DNA of 64,000 bases from Bromus sterilis (GCA_950022295.1 OX465595.1:435234270-435298269), one strand, 5' to 3'. Numbered from the stretch's first letter, positions 11,321 through 22,433 are shown. Notes: generated by a model not told the origin, from the letters alone. Made by a program: numbers and translations.

Positions 11321-11952
11321 AGAGGAAACCATCGACGAAAAAAGGACAACCTATAAACATCACATGATAAAAGCGAAAATAAAACCAAAAAAGTTAAAAC
11401 AGTTTGCGCTCAACTCCCGTACGACAAACAATCTAAATCAACCCTCAATCAACTCTTGTACACTTTTTGAAAACAGAAAATCAGACGGCAGCGGATTCAT
11501 ATGTAGTTTCGATATTTCGTGTGTACATGCGTTTTAACAATTTCGTATTAAGAAACTTTATTCTATGTTTAAAAAATGTTCAGTGACTATTAAAAAATAT
11601 TTGTCAAATAATATAAAAAACTAGTGAATACTAAAAATGTTCATTCTACATAAATATTTTCAACTTACATAAACAAATCAATGTATATTTAAAAAATAGT
11701 TCAGCATAATAAATTTATTTTTAAGTATTTAATAAAATATTTACCATATATCACGAAAAGTTATAAAAATGTAAACAAAATAAAAATGCATTAAAACCTG
11801 AAACTAGAAAAGAAAAAATGAAACAAAAGAATAACAAAAAAAACTCTAAACAGAAAAAATTTTGGAAAAAACATAAAAATATATTAAGTGGGCCGGCCCA
11901 CCTCTCTAGGCTGCAAGTTTAAAAAAACAGGATAAGCAAGTTCAAAAAAATA
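11321..11952. other. AT-rich intergenic, no gene
   Basis: AT-rich sequence with recurring TTTAAAAAATGTTC-like words, seen again at 29320-29360. No coding signal. ACAGGATAAGCA at 11929-11940 recurs at 14455-14466 on the other side of the next element. Confidence 0.5.
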
Positions 11953-12756
11953 TACTCCCTCCGTTCCGATTTAAATGTCGTGACTGGTCTTTTTTTAAAA
12001 ACCCCCTTAGACTAGTTCTGATTCAACCCGCACTCCTGTCTCTCTCTCTCTCTCGAACACAACCCGCCGCCCCCGCAGTCTCACACTCTCTCGCTCTCCC
12101 CACCGGCTCCGCCGCCCCCGCAGTCTCTCACTCTCTCGCCCTCGCCCTCACCGTCTTCCCCTCTTGCTCTCGCCCTCGACATATCCTCTCAGGATTCACC
12201 TCTCTCCACACGCTCTGCTCCATGTACTTCGAGCTCTGCCGCCGGCTAACCTCCGAAAAGGTGCAAGCTTTCAGTACAATCCGGCGACGAATCGCCGGAT
12301 CCAGCGTCCAAGAATACGGACACGACGGCTGCAAGCCCATACGCGCTGGATCCAGCTTCTACAAAGGCGAGGAGGTGCTCCTACTCCATGCCCGTCGCCG
12401 CCAGGGCTCCGCTCCTCCATGATCTCGGCCTCGGCCTGACCTCACAGCTTGCCGGCCTCAGCCTCAGCCTCGGCCTCACCTCCACTGCAGCGGTCTCCAT
12501 CCCCACCTCCGCTCTTCGCGGGTAAGTCCCTCCCCGTCCTCTGCTCCTCGATTTCAGACTGAAACTGCGATTGAAACTGAAACTGAATATACAGGTTGCA
12601 AACTGAAGATACTTTGTCAGTCGTTGAACTACTCAGGTGAAAAACAGCAGCCGCCGGGGAGATGAACATGTTTGGGGTGCTGCGGTTGGCGCATATTGCG
12701 TTGTTTAATTAGATTGGATGGCCGCCGATGCTTATTCTCGACGGGGTGCTCTGTAG

Positions 12757-12825
12757 GTGAATTTCAACGCCAAGACGGAGTACAAGATTCTCCAGGATGT
12801 GTTCAACAAGCTGCGGATAGGCAAG
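12757..12825 (+). pseudogene. Captured exon of an EB1 microtubule plus-end protein
   Basis: The 23-codon exon reads VNFNAKTEYKILQDVFNKL then RIGK, between an acceptor (TGTAG) and a donor (AAG|GTAGG). It matches the EB1/MAPRE calponin-homology domain, where plant proteins have VNFDAKNEYD..QNYKVLQDVFNKLKITK; about five residues after EY are missing. EB1 proteins bind growing microtubule ends. No preceding or following EB1 exon (start methionine, or the VKGRPLDNLEF segment) is visible nearby, so this is a fragment carried by the surrounding element, not a working gene. Confidence 0.72.
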
Positions 12826-13859
12826 GTAGGCTGTTTTCTGGCACTCTTGAGTGTTGTTGATCCAGTGATTTATCCGTGGTTTAACCTTGCATTTTGTCCA
12901 TGTGTGAAGGCAAGGTGTTCTGTCTGATGTTGTTGATCCAGTGGTTTATGCGGTGCGTTGAGATTCAGTTTGGAACAGATACCTGAAACTGATGTTAGCA
13001 TGTGGTATGGCAACAAGAAGATTTGATAATGAACTGAATTTCTTGTGCAGTACTAAAGTTATGCTCATTGCTGTGCACAGTGAGGAGGGATGTGGTTGGC
13101 TTTTTGTGTACTGAAATCCAATTTGCAAAGTTCGCTTGGTTAAGTAGGCGTATGATGACACATCACAAGACAAAGTTTGGTGTGCTGTGACTGTTTATTC
13201 TCAGATTGTTTGTGAATTTAGTTTCAGAATTTCACTGGGAGTACTGAAAATTTGTATAGCTAAAGATTTGGGCAAAGGGGAAAAAATAAGCAGATTGTTT
13301 GTGAACTTAGTTTTAGAATTTGACTGGGAGCACTGGACTGACTGGGAGCAGTATACTGACTAACTTTAGTTTCAGAATTTAACTGGGAGCACTGGATTGA
13401 CTGGCTAGGAGTAGTGAAAGCTTTATTTTTAGATTGTGATAGCACAATTTTCAGATTAAAATGACTGGGAATTATGCAAAGTTCAGCTACATTGTTAATT
13501 TTCTCTGATTTGCACAAATTTACAGTTAATTCTCTTTGATTTGCACAAATTGCTTATTGCTAGCCTGAAATTTTGAGGTTGTACATATCCAAGATATTGC
13601 CTGTATATGTCAAAGATATTGCCTGTATGTGTCCAAGATATTGCACAAATTTAAAGTCATTTTTCTCAGCTTTGTCAAATTTACATTCAATTTTCTCTAA
13701 TGATTTCCATTTACTCAATTTATAGTATGCTAGGGATTTGTATTTTCTGGAGCACGGGCTGTACCTGCAGAGAGGAGATCGTCCTAAAGCACGGGCTGGG
13801 GTAGAGCTCCTCGCTGGATCACTTGCAGAGAGGATGGAGAGGCTCGCCTGAAGATAATT

Positions 13860-14285
13860 GGAGGAGGATTGTCCACTAGGCTCGCCGGGGATTGGAGGAG
13901 GAAGGCCTCTGCCTGGAGTACTCGCTGGAGGGGATTGGAGGAGGACGGCCTAGTGTACTCGCTGGAGGGGATTGGAGGAAGACGGCCTGGAGAGGCTCGC
14001 CGGGGCGGCCTGGCGGGGCTCGCCTGAGCAGCCTGGCGGAGGGGCGGCGGAGCTCGTGCGAGGGCATAGGAGCAGCCTGGCGGAGGAGCTCGCGCTGGAG
14101 CACGACCTGGGGCAGAGGCGGGGAAATCGGCCTGGCCAGGAGGAGGAGCACGGCATGTGGCAGACGCGCGGCGGGGAGATCGGCTTGGCCAGGAGGAGGC
14201 GCTCGGCCTGGGGCAGAGGCGCAGCGGGGAGGAGGCGCTCGGCCGGGGGCAGAGGCGCGGCGGCGAGGAGGCGCTCGCCTGGGGT
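13860..14285. repeat. GC-rich degenerate repeat block inside the element
   Basis: Words such as GGGGATTGGAGGA, CTCGCTGGAG, GGCGCTCGGCC and GGGGCAGAGGCG recur in imperfect tandem. The block is open in several frames on both strands because of composition. No domain is recognisable. Confidence 0.6.
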
Positions 14286-14510
14286 GATTTGCTTTAAGTT
14301 TGAAAAATGAAGGATGTGGGTGTAAAAAATTTCTCTGTTCAAAAATTTTCTCCCATGCGTCATTTAAATCAGAACGGAGGGAGTATTAAGCTTCGTATCA
14401 GCGAAATCACGTACATGTTTTAGAACCCCTAAAAAAACGTACATGTTCAAAAAAACAGGATAAGCATAGTTTGCAACTTAAAAGAAAAAAACAACTTGCA
14501 TGTGACTTAA

Positions 14511-14536
14511 CTAATTCTCATGTACATGAGAATTAG
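14511..14536. repeat. Perfect 26-bp palindrome
   Basis: CTAATTCTCATGT is followed directly by its reverse complement. There is no spacer. It may be a transposon footprint or cruciform-prone site. Confidence 0.8.
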
Positions 14537-14690
14537 CAAAGCGGAAATAAAATGTATATTTGAGTATGATTTTTGATTATATTTCCACCAAAAATTTTAT
14601 ATTAATTATATCCCACAATCTCACTCATATTTATTTGTTGTGTCATGTCATATTGCTACATCTACTTGGATGGATCATATAGCTCTAGTT

Positions 14691-14752
14691 TTGTAGTAGT
14701 CACCAATTTACTACATGATTTTATGGGGGCTTGTAGTAAATTGGTGACTACA
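14691..14752. repeat. Hairpin with 22-bp stem and 15-base loop
   Basis: The left arm 14691-14715 pairs with the right arm 14731-14752 along CACCAATTTACTACA / TGTAGTAAATTGGTG, with a 3-base bulge (an extra AGT in the left arm). It could be a small foldback element or the core of a small-RNA precursor; nothing in the flanks decides. Confidence 0.6.
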
Positions 14753-16040
14753 ACTATGCAACCACAAGTGAATGAACCAAGCTGTAGCAGTGTATACTAA
14801 GCAACCACAATGTAGAGTCTCTGATTTTCTAAACTTCAAATTTATAGGCTAATCCACACATCTATAATCTATATCCGTCAGCTCTGCACCATCGAATATC
14901 CACTGAAAAATACATATAGGCAGAAAAAATACACAATACCATGTCTTAATTTTCAATCAGGAAACTGCAAAAACTTAGAGGACAAACAGAGAGCACGCCA
15001 GCAGTGGAATTGTTCTGTCACCATGCTCATTCGGCCATTCTCCTCTCATGTAGATACCTCAATCATAATGTCTGAGTATCCATAAGGGCACAACTATTCG
15101 CATGTAATGTGCAGTTGTGGGCTTCTGCTACTCCAAAATAATCTAGTAAATCAGTTGAATACTTGAATTTCAGTCACCACGTCAAAGCACAAAGAGTTAC
15201 CTTTCATCCTACGCATGAAACTGCAGCAAGAGATCTATGGCATCACCATGTGGCTGTTGCACCTTGGACACCGGGTCAGAGGACTCTAGTGCCACGCAAG
15301 CGCCACTTTAACTGGACTGAGGTTTCACGACGGCGGGAGGGCAGCACGCGCCGCTCGTTCCCCTGTAGGACGCATTCACAGAGCCCGTTCTCCGCCTCCT
15401 CGGTGGTCGCCTCCCTGAGTCCTTGCCTTGCTGCCATCGCGACTCCACCATAGACTGACCTCTGCACCATAGACTGACCTCTGCAGATCGTATCACATCA
15501 GTAGATCGCAAGGCATGACGTTGTTTAGTGAAGAAGGGCTGTTGTGATATGCAGCTAGTGAAGATTGTACAGGAGCATCGAGGCGCCCTGGCGTGATTGG
15601 CGGCAGCGTGAAGAAAAGATTTGGGAGCAGAGATTGGCGGCGGCGTGAAGAAAAGAGTTTGGGGAATATAGATGTTTTTTTTCTGAGTTAGGTTTACGTT
15701 TAGATTCAATGGCAAAGGCGGGTAATTTTCTTCTAGTGGGTAATTTTTTTTCACTTGAATCCAATCTAAGGGTTACATATTTTTAGCTTTTAAAATAAAT
15801 GGCCAGATGTTTCTGATTAACGTGAGATTTTCTAGCTAATTCCTTTATTTTTCATCCGTATTTTGCTTTTAGTACATAATAGATAGATTGCTTTGTCTTT
15901 TAACGTGCTATCCTAGGCAATAATATTTTTTTAGAAACAACCTCCACAAGCATTGTTTTTAAGAAAACACTTTCTATCTATAGTATGGTCGAAGACCATA
16001 GTTAAACCAATGAAATAACTTATTTTCTAGAAAAATAGTA
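14753..16040. other. Intergenic, no gene seen
   Basis: Mixed AT-rich sequence. A moderately GC-rich patch at 15160-15660 has short open frames without recognisable motifs; CATAGACTGACCTCTGCA is duplicated in tandem near 15450-15485. Confidence 0.5.
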
Positions 16041-16044
16041 GGAC

Positions 16045-16535
16045 TCTGTTGTGCATCTTTATTGATTTTTTAGCATAAAAAGTACAAATATGTGCAAAGG
16101 AGAGAAAAAAGAGCTATACAAGGCCAAAGGGCCAAAAGAAACTAGAAAAAACAAGCATAGAAAGCAAGGAAAAAAGCTATACAGAACTACAACTAAATGA
16201 AAGAATTGACCCAATTCTCTAGGTTGCAATGTGTCTTTCTTTTGGCTCTGTGCACCAACCATTGGAGCTCAATCTTGAATCTTTTCCTGCAAGCATAAAG
16301 ATTGGAGAAGATCCCATTGAAGATAAAGTCATTCCTTGTGTTTCAGATAGCCCGTGTAGCTAGCATGATGACTTCCAAAGCAAAAGAAACACCCCAAAAG
16401 TTTGACCATCACAGAAATATCATCTGATATTCTGTGAGGAAGGCACCCAAGTGGGGTAGAGATAAGTCCAACAAGCCTTTGAGAAAGTGCAAAGAAAGAA
16501 GTTGAATGACTTTGATTCGATTAGAATCTCACGAT
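16045..16535 (-). mobile_element. LINE 3'-end relic
   Basis: On the minus strand broken frames read TRNDFIFNGIF, then YACRKRFKIELQWLVHRAKR and WVNSFI near 16200-16350. This is the C-terminal end of plant L1-type LINE polyproteins, after the zf-RVT domain. It is followed by untranslated sequence with AATAAA (complement near 16060). The 5' part is missing, as usual for truncated LINE insertions. Confidence 0.65.
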
Positions 16536-16569
16536 CACATATTCCATATCATACCTAAAAAAACTGAAA

Positions 16570-17511
16570 GCGCGGGAAGGACGAGAGAGGGGGGATGAAT
16601 GGTCACACTTTAAAATTTTGCACCGAAAAAGAAGTGAACACACAACAACATCGGATAATACTTAACAGTAGTGCTGAGGAGAAACAGAGATGACAGATAG
16701 GAAAGGAAACATGGCATGATTAAGAGCATCAAAGGTAAAGTACAACGGAGAACATCGCAGAAGGCATGCTACAATAACAACGGAAGATACGTATTGAAAA
16801 TAGAACGAGCCTTTTGAAGCAACGATGTTTGGTAAACCAGTTCACACTCTGTAAAGTGTAACGTCTAGTTGGAAGGACTTGTGATTGAACACATGAGAAA
16901 ACCTCTCCCCGTCCTATTCTCCACTACAACAAACTCCTCGAGCTTGTCCAGTTTTCCGGATACTCAACGTCGTTGCTTTCTATTGTCGTCGGTTGTGGCT
17001 TGCGTACTCGTCGAGCAACTCATGTCGGATGGCCAACGCGTGATCTACGTCTCCATGCCGCGTAACCTCACCGGCCTCCCGCCGCATCTCTGCGTCGTTC
17101 ACCTTGTCACTGTCCATGGCGCGGGAAACTGCCTGGGTCGCCAAGAACGGCCAATAAACCTTCCTGGCTCTCTCCCGAATAGCGCAGAATGCAGATTACC
17201 CGATGCCAAGAACAAATACGGCATTGTGGTCGTCGACCAGATCTCCCTCCTATTTCTGGCTTCAGTCGGAGCCGTGCAATCGGGTTGTCTCTGACTGCCG
17301 AGTCGAGGAAAACGCCTGCAGCGGGCGAGGGGAGCATGTGCGCTGCGATGGCTGAGATGAACAAGTGTCAACAGATCGGCGATGGTACGCACACAAAGAG
17401 TTTTGGAGACGGTCTGCACTGAATTTTTTTCCATTATTGTGATCTAGTTACATACAGGGCTAGCCCTAAGGCATGGAAAAAAGGTACGGTGGCCTAGGGT
17501 CCTTCTTGTTG
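16570..17511. other. Intergenic; weak gene-like stretch at 16870-17420
   Basis: Frames of up to 141 codons overlap on both strands at 16870-17434. I see no domain, signal peptide or splice pattern. Likely an old fragment. Confidence 0.4.
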
Positions 17512-17516
17512 GGAAG

Positions 17517-17763
17517 CTGATGGGTCGGTTCTCCATTTGATCGAACATTTTCTCACGGCACTTATCTTTTACCTTTAGCCCCTATATAAACAGTGGAAGA
17601 GCCTCTATTGTATGTACTGTTGATCAATGAATAATAAAAAGAACTATATCCCTATACCTTTGTGTTCATCTACTATTATGTATTGTGTGATGCTTCCCTT
17701 TTCGACTACTTCGCCTACGATGTACATCTTCGGGACCGGCCAGCCGGCAGGGGTTGTGTGACA
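17517..17763 (+). mobile_element. Short solo LTR with target duplication CTTCT
   Basis: The 247-bp unit starts TGTTGGGAAG, ends GTGTGACA and is flanked by CTTCT at 17512-17516 and 17764-17768. Inside are a TATA box (CTATATAAAC, 17582-17591) and AATAATAAAAAG (near 17630), in the order expected for an LTR promoter and poly(A) signal on the plus strand. No internal retrotransposon sequence adjoins it, so it is a solo LTR left by recombination. The small size suggests a Copia-type or TRIM family. Confidence 0.78.
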
Positions 17764-17768
17764 CTTCT

Positions 17769-18533
17769 TAAATAGGGGTTCAATATATTTATATCTAACT
17801 ATAATTGAAAAATATAATTTATAAAATTTAACGTAAGCAAGTGTATGGGGACCAGTGCCCCCCTCCTAAATTTTTTTTATCATTTATATATATTAAATGG
17901 TTGTTTATGATTGAAGACATGTATCTTATAATTATTATTTGTGTCATATAATCACATATTATAAATGATTTGCTACAATTTTGTTTATTTATTAATATTA
18001 TATTTTTGGGGTTTTTTGTGTTTTTTTACATTTTTTGACATAATATATGATTATAAATATTTGTATTACTATGTTATACTACTAGTTCTTAGGTTTATTA
18101 TACTTCGTTCGCATTCGCACACTAGGACCTTCATAATAACAGAAACCGGGCCTGGTTGCATATACATGCATCTGGCCACCTACTCTAGGTAGAAATGAAA
18201 TAAGAAAACAACATGTACCCAATCGAAGCAAAGCCCCATCCTGGTCTAGTTACATATCTGGTCAGAATGGTCTAGTTAAATATACATCTGTGGACTATGG
18301 CCACCCACACAGAAATAACAAAACAGCAGATGCTAGATCAAAACAAAACAATTAATCACACAAACTCAACACACACACACACAAACACAGGCAACCACCA
18401 TGCATGTGCGGCCGTTGCATAGCCTGCATGCACGATCAAGGTGGAAGCAAAACTAGACCAGATAGACTACGACCTCAGGGCTGGATCCATGGGCATGCTG
18501 CTACGTACAGATATACGAGACCCTGGCCGGTGG
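17769..18533. other. AT-rich intergenic and 3' flank of the minus-strand gene
   Basis: Strongly AT-rich to 18110, then ordinary sequence with (AC)n at 18369-18384. The last part is probably 3' UTR of the gene at 18534. Confidence 0.5.
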
Positions 18534-18824
18534 CTATCCATCTTGCTCTTTCTCGTTAGCAAGCATCTGGCGGTGGACCTTGTCGATGAACTCGGTGGCC
18601 TTCCGGTCGATGTCGCGCTCGGCGTACCAATGCCGGGTGTAGTCATCGTCGTCGCTCGGCCGCACCCTGTGAACGTGATGGTAGCTCTGCTGCGGTGCTG
18701 CCGCCGCGTGCTGCTGCTGCTGCCGCCTCGCCGCCGCGGCCTCTTCCTCCTCCTGTCTCTTGCTCTTGAACCCGAACAAGGACGCAAGCGCCGCTCTCTT
18801 CTTCCCACACCCCATCTCCCACAA
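18534..18824 (-). CDS. Small basic/acidic protein with DUF761-like C-terminus
   Basis: A single-exon protein of 96 residues. The N-terminus MWEMGCGKKRAALASLFGFK contains a second, better-context ATG (at 18815) giving MGCGKKR, as rice-type homologues seem to start. The middle is Glu/Ala/Gln-rich (EEEEAAAARR, QQQQ). The C-terminus AERDIDRKATEFIDKVHRQM resembles the DUF761 motif of cotton-fibre-type proteins (ID..A..FI.K.H..). The molecular role of this family is poorly known. An upstream TATA box and about 100-base leader support a real gene. Its upstream region is duplicated at 25670-26545. Confidence 0.75.
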   Translation of the reverse strand: MWEMGCGKKRAALASLFGFKSKRQEEEEAAAARRQQQQHAAAAPQQSYHHVHRVRPSDDDDYTRHWYAERDIDRKATEFIDKVHRQMLANEKEQDG

Positions 18825-18947
18825 ATCTCTCTTGCTCTAGGCCTCTAGCTAAGCTTAGCTTATGACCTTCTGATGCAGAATGTGCAAAGCTAACTTAGTA
18901 GTTGGTTGGCTGCACGGGGACATGGTGTGTGAATGTCTGATGGTGTG

Positions 18948-18956
18948 TATTTATAG
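18948..18956 (-). promoter_or_regulatory. TATA box of the DUF761-like gene
   Basis: The complement reads CTATAAATA about 125 bases before the start codon. In the duplicated copy at 25672-25680 the same spot reads TATTCATAG, that is, a broken TATA. Confidence 0.7.
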
Positions 18957-19323
18957 GGATTAGACATGCCCCACCGCACGCCCGCGTGCCTGCCTAAGTG
19001 TTTGATTAAGGCGACAATGGCCGCAGTCGTCTACTTGGTTAGGCAAGTGATTTGGATGATTAGGGAAAGCTTAGCCAAGGTTCTCCGTGGTGCTTTTTGA
19101 CTGGCCACTCGCGAACCGGGCCGTGTGATCCGTCGCCATTTGTTTAGTTAATCCACCGGTGATTAGTGTTGACAAGCAAGTGATCGAGCATATGGACACT
19201 GGGGCAAGCAACAAAAAGCGGACGACAGAAAAATGGGTACTGTTGACGCGGTCGATGATTCTGTAGTATCAAACTATTTGAAAGAACTGGGAACCAAGGA
19301 AACGAAATCATATCGCACGTGCA

Positions 19324-19348
19324 CATGCATGCATGCATGCATGCATGC
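19324..19348. repeat. (CATG)n microsatellite
   Basis: Six CATG units in a row. CATGCATG is also the RY motif bound by seed B3 factors, but here it is a simple repeat about 500 bases upstream of the minus-strand gene. Confidence 0.85.
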
Positions 19349-20265
19349 TCAGTGGCACGTAACTGCTCAGCGCACAGGTTGCGATCGAGACGTACTGCAT
19401 GCATGCAGAGGCCGAGTTCTGAATTTGTCAACGTTCTGAATTTGTCAATTCTACCGTATTCTTGCGTACACCAACTGAACTGGAGTTGAACTATTCAAGC
19501 AGGCAGTGCCTGTATACGTATTCGACGTCAATTACCACAAACAGCTTAAACGAGACGCTGCAGCGACAGAAGGATCCCCGGACAAAGTATAGCAACAGCT
19601 TTGTCCAAGCTTAGAATCGACAGTCGAGAAAAGCATCAAGCAAGTGCCATGTTTTTCCGTTGGAGTCCCTGCCGGAGTTGCTGCCTTGTTGGTCAGCGAG
19701 ACGACCGGTTGGCTGCATGCCTACATCTACATGCATGACTGCGTCGTGGCCCCAAATTTCTAAAAGGTGCACAAGCCCTCTCCTCTCTGCATATTCACAC
19801 CTTGATCGAGCTAACTAACGTGGTGGCTACGACTTGTAGTATCACAAATCTACTACAACAATACAAATCCACTAATCTCCTTAGAGGTTAATTGTTAGAT
19901 CTCTAAACTGAACTTCACTCGAAAGAATAAATTAGGAGTTAAACTTTAAGTAAAGAAGATGGTACATACAAACAGAAATCAATCATGATCAGAGATAATA
20001 GGAGGAAGGAATATGGTTGGCTTGTGTTATGTAAATACAAGAAACATTGAAATAATCTTAGGATAATCGCTACACTTAGATGCAATAAAAACCAAAGAAA
20101 CGCATGTGTGTGTTCTTCCATGCTATGGTATTTCTCTTGTAATGGAAACACCGTGATATGGACTATTGCGAATGACGTTAGTAAGGCAGGCACTAACAAT
20201 ATTAAATTAGGGTGTGTACGACGGTCTTATAATGAATATCATGATACATCAATAAGATTGACATG

Positions 20266-20434
20266 CAGGGGCGGACCTAGAACGAAAACAACCCGGTGTC
20301 ACACTATGCAATCACACATTTTTTTCATTAAATTTAGGGGTGTCACACACTGTATTTAGATGCAATATACAAAGAAATCCGTTTGACACCCTGTGTCCTG
20401 TGCTACCCCATGCACTAACGTGGGTACGCCCTTG
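20266..20434. mobile_element. hAT-type MITE with 8-bp target duplication TTGACATG
   Basis: The 169-bp element starts CAGGGGCGGACC and its right end, complemented, reads CAAGGGCGTACC. These are hAT-type termini. TTGACATG flanks it at 20258-20265 and 20435-20442. There is no coding capacity. Confidence 0.88.
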
Positions 20435-20456
20435 TTGACATGTGGATATTATTTTA

Positions 20457-20952
20457 AGGGAAAAGTATATTTTTCATCCCTAAACTCTTTTGAAAGTATA
20501 GAATTAGTCCCTCAATTTTAAAATATATAAAATTGGTCTCTTAACTTATAAAATCAGTTTCTTTTAGTCCCTTGTACCACATCAGATGATTTTCTGCCAA
20601 CGTGGATTGTTAAAAAAAAGAGGAACGGGAGAAGGTTGCACGCTCTTTACGGCGCTCGTCGCGCTCAACTTCTCCAGTTATGCCGTTGTCTCGTTGACGC
20701 ATAAGCAGAGCAGCAACGTTGCACATTTGTCCATGCTGGATACGTCACATGTGTATCATACCTTGTCGATGGTAGGCGACGAGGCTCGTAGGCAGTGGAC
20801 AACCTCTCCCCACTTCTCATTTTTTTAATTATAGCAATTCACATCGGTAGAAAAATATCCGAAGCGGCATAAAGGACTAAAAGTAACCAAATTTAAAAGT
20901 TCAGTGACCAATTCTATATTTTTTAAAGTTAAAGGACCATTTCTTCAGGTTT
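20457..20952. mobile_element. Non-autonomous element with long diverged inverted ends
   Basis: The left 120 bases (ATAGAATTAGTCCCTCAATT..ATAAAATTGGTCTCTTAAC..TTTTAGTCCCTTGTA) match, with many changes, the complement of the right 110 bases (ATAGAATTGGTCACTGAAC..TTTTAGTCCTTTATGCC). The middle is a GC-richer 200-bp insert. The layout suits a MULE-type MITE, but no clean target duplication was found. Confidence 0.55.
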
Positions 20953-21984
20953 GGTATCCTACGAAGAGCGCAACGTAGTTCTATCTTAGAAAGGCATCAC
21001 GGGAGGTCCGTTGTAGGACCAAGTCAAACGAGGCTCCTCAATACCCTCCCCAAAGTACGCTTCCTCAATGCCGGCCTGAGTCGAGCAAGGCTCCTTGGAC
21101 ACGACCATAGAGCTCCACGGACAAGGCTCGAAGCTCTAGTGCCCACTTGTGTTTATTCAAGCAAGAGTGAATAGTGTTAAATGCACATGGAGGTTATAAA
21201 AGCCAAGAGTCCTAAAAAAATGACCAATACTACCATTGAGATGGTAGGTGGGAGGCGTAAAAGAGTTAATATTTGGTCTATGCCCTCACAAAAATAAATA
21301 TTTAGTCTATGGATCCATGGATTAGGAAAGGGAGCGAACCCATAACCTATGAACCACTCTCAGCTTGACACAATGGTGGTCTTTTATTCTTGGGGTTAAT
21401 TTTATCTAGGCATTTTGTCTACTTCCATCTACCTGACTTGGTCATCCATTTTTTCCTATATTGACTTCATGACCATGGCAAAGGGACTTGACATGTGTTA
21501 ACTTGGTATTATCTTTATGATGAACTTAAAATGCACTTTCTCTGGCTAAGTGGGGTTCTCAGTATTATTCGATTGGTATGAAAGAATACATACAAATGTG
21601 AGTAAGAAACCAAAGAGGTGCAAAGACGAGGACGTTAGCTCTTGTCGTGAGATGATTAAATTTTAGCTTGCACTCATCATACTAATAACACGAGTACCTC
21701 CACTCCTTGTCTTCTTTTTTTTATCACTTTTAAAAAATGCATGTGTATTTAGCTAGATTTTATTATATGATAGTGGACTAAGGGTTGTACAAACAACGCA
21801 TAATTGTTATGAAATAAAATTAACATCCATACATAATAACTTGAAATTGGTGACAAAACAAAAATACTATGTGCACTTTATATAATTATTCGATAGAATA
21901 AAAATAGTTGTACTTTAATGACTATTTTTTGTTTCCATGTTTAGATTGCGTGTAAAATCCATATTGACCCCTCAAGAGTTATTG
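20953..21984. other. Intergenic, no gene seen
   Basis: Mixed sequence with no coding signal. CTCGAAGCTCTAG-like and GGCTCCT words around 21020-21140 suggest an old repeat, but no borders were found. Confidence 0.45.
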
Positions 21985-21989
21985 ATGAC

Positions 21990-22350
21990 CTATGAGCTCG
22001 GGATGAACAGTAAATTCGAAAAAAAAAATCAAAAAAAACTGAATTTTTTGTGGCGAACATTTGATAAATGTTTGATATGCTTGCAAAATTTCATCACGAA
22101 ATGACATTCGTGTAATACGCAGCAAAAAAAACAAAATCAGAACTCCAAAATGCTGTAAAAAATAACATTTTTGAAGCATCGATTTTGTTTTTTTTTGCTG
22201 TGTATTCCACAGATGTTATTTTGTGATGAAATTTTGCAAGCATATTAAAAATTTATCAAATGTTCGCCACAAAAAAAATTAGATTTGTTTGAACTTTTTT
22301 TGATTTTTTTCTGATTTTACTGTTCACCCGAGCTCATATGAGCTCGGGAT
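21990..22350. mobile_element. Foldback (long inverted repeat) MITE
   Basis: The left arm from GAGCTCGGGATGAACAGTAA to about 22140 is complementary to the right arm ending TTTACTGTTCACCCGAGCTC at about 22334. Shared pairs include TTTTTTGTGGCGAACATTTG and ATGCTTGCAAAATTTCATCA. Only about 30 bases separate the arms, so transcripts would fold into one long hairpin. ATGACCTAT occurs at 21985-21993 and at 22429-22437; if it is a 9-bp target duplication, the full insertion is 21994-22428 and Mutator-like. Confidence 0.75.
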
Positions 22351-22366
22351 CAATTGCTCCGCGTCC

Positions 22367-22433
22367 GTCATGGAAAGTGCTCAAGTGATCCCGAGCTCTA
22401 TGAGCTCGGGATCACTTGAGCACTTTCCATGAC
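22367..22433. repeat. Perfect palindrome, 32-bp arms and 3-base spacer
   Basis: Arm 22367-22398 (GTCATGGAAAGTGCTCAAGT then GATCCCGAGCTC) is matched base for base by its complement at 22402-22433, with TAT between. It lies against the right end of the foldback MITE and shares its GAGCTCGGGAT terminus. Confidence 0.9.

Larger units (their letters stand above)
11955..14383. mobile_element. Large element with Stowaway-type ends carrying a gene fragment
   Basis: The left end CTCCCTCCGTTCCGATTTAA (11955 on) matches the complement of the right end, CTCCCTCCGTTCTGATTTAA (reading back from 14383), and the match continues for about 26 bases with two mismatches. TA flanks both sides (11953-11954, 14384-14385), as for Tc1/mariner-type elements. 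At 2429 bp it is far larger than a Stowaway MITE and shows no transposase. The cargo is a pyrimidine-rich leader (12030-12180, including a tandem copy of CCGCCCCCGCAGTCTC), an EB1-like exon (12757-12825), intron-like AT-rich DNA with short tandem repeats (13200-13440; three 23-bp units near 13585-13650) and a GC-rich block. Confidence 0.75.
18948..19775. repeat. Promoter-region duplication, copy 1
   Basis: This block upstream of the DUF761-like gene recurs at 25670-26545 in the same orientation. Shared stretches include CTCCGTGGTGCTTTTTGACT, GGCCACTCG, CCACAAACAGCTTAA and AGAAAAGCATCAA. Divergence is moderate with several indels, so the duplication is not recent. Confidence 0.82.

Noticed and set aside
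10268..11363. Long open frames on both strands across the minisatellite
   Set aside because: They only translate the 48-bp repeat in several frames; no start context, domain or stable frame.
13876..14363. Gly/Arg- and Leu/Pro-rich frames of 91-137 codons
   Set aside because: GC-rich imperfect repeats keep several frames open on both strands; no recognisable protein.
16869..17434. Possible gene with overlapping frames on both strands
   Set aside because: No domain, splice pattern or codon preference that I can see; kept only as an intergenic note.
18441..18848. 135-codon Leu/Val-rich frame on the plus strand
   Set aside because: Antisense of the DUF761-like gene; the TATA box and motif support the minus strand.
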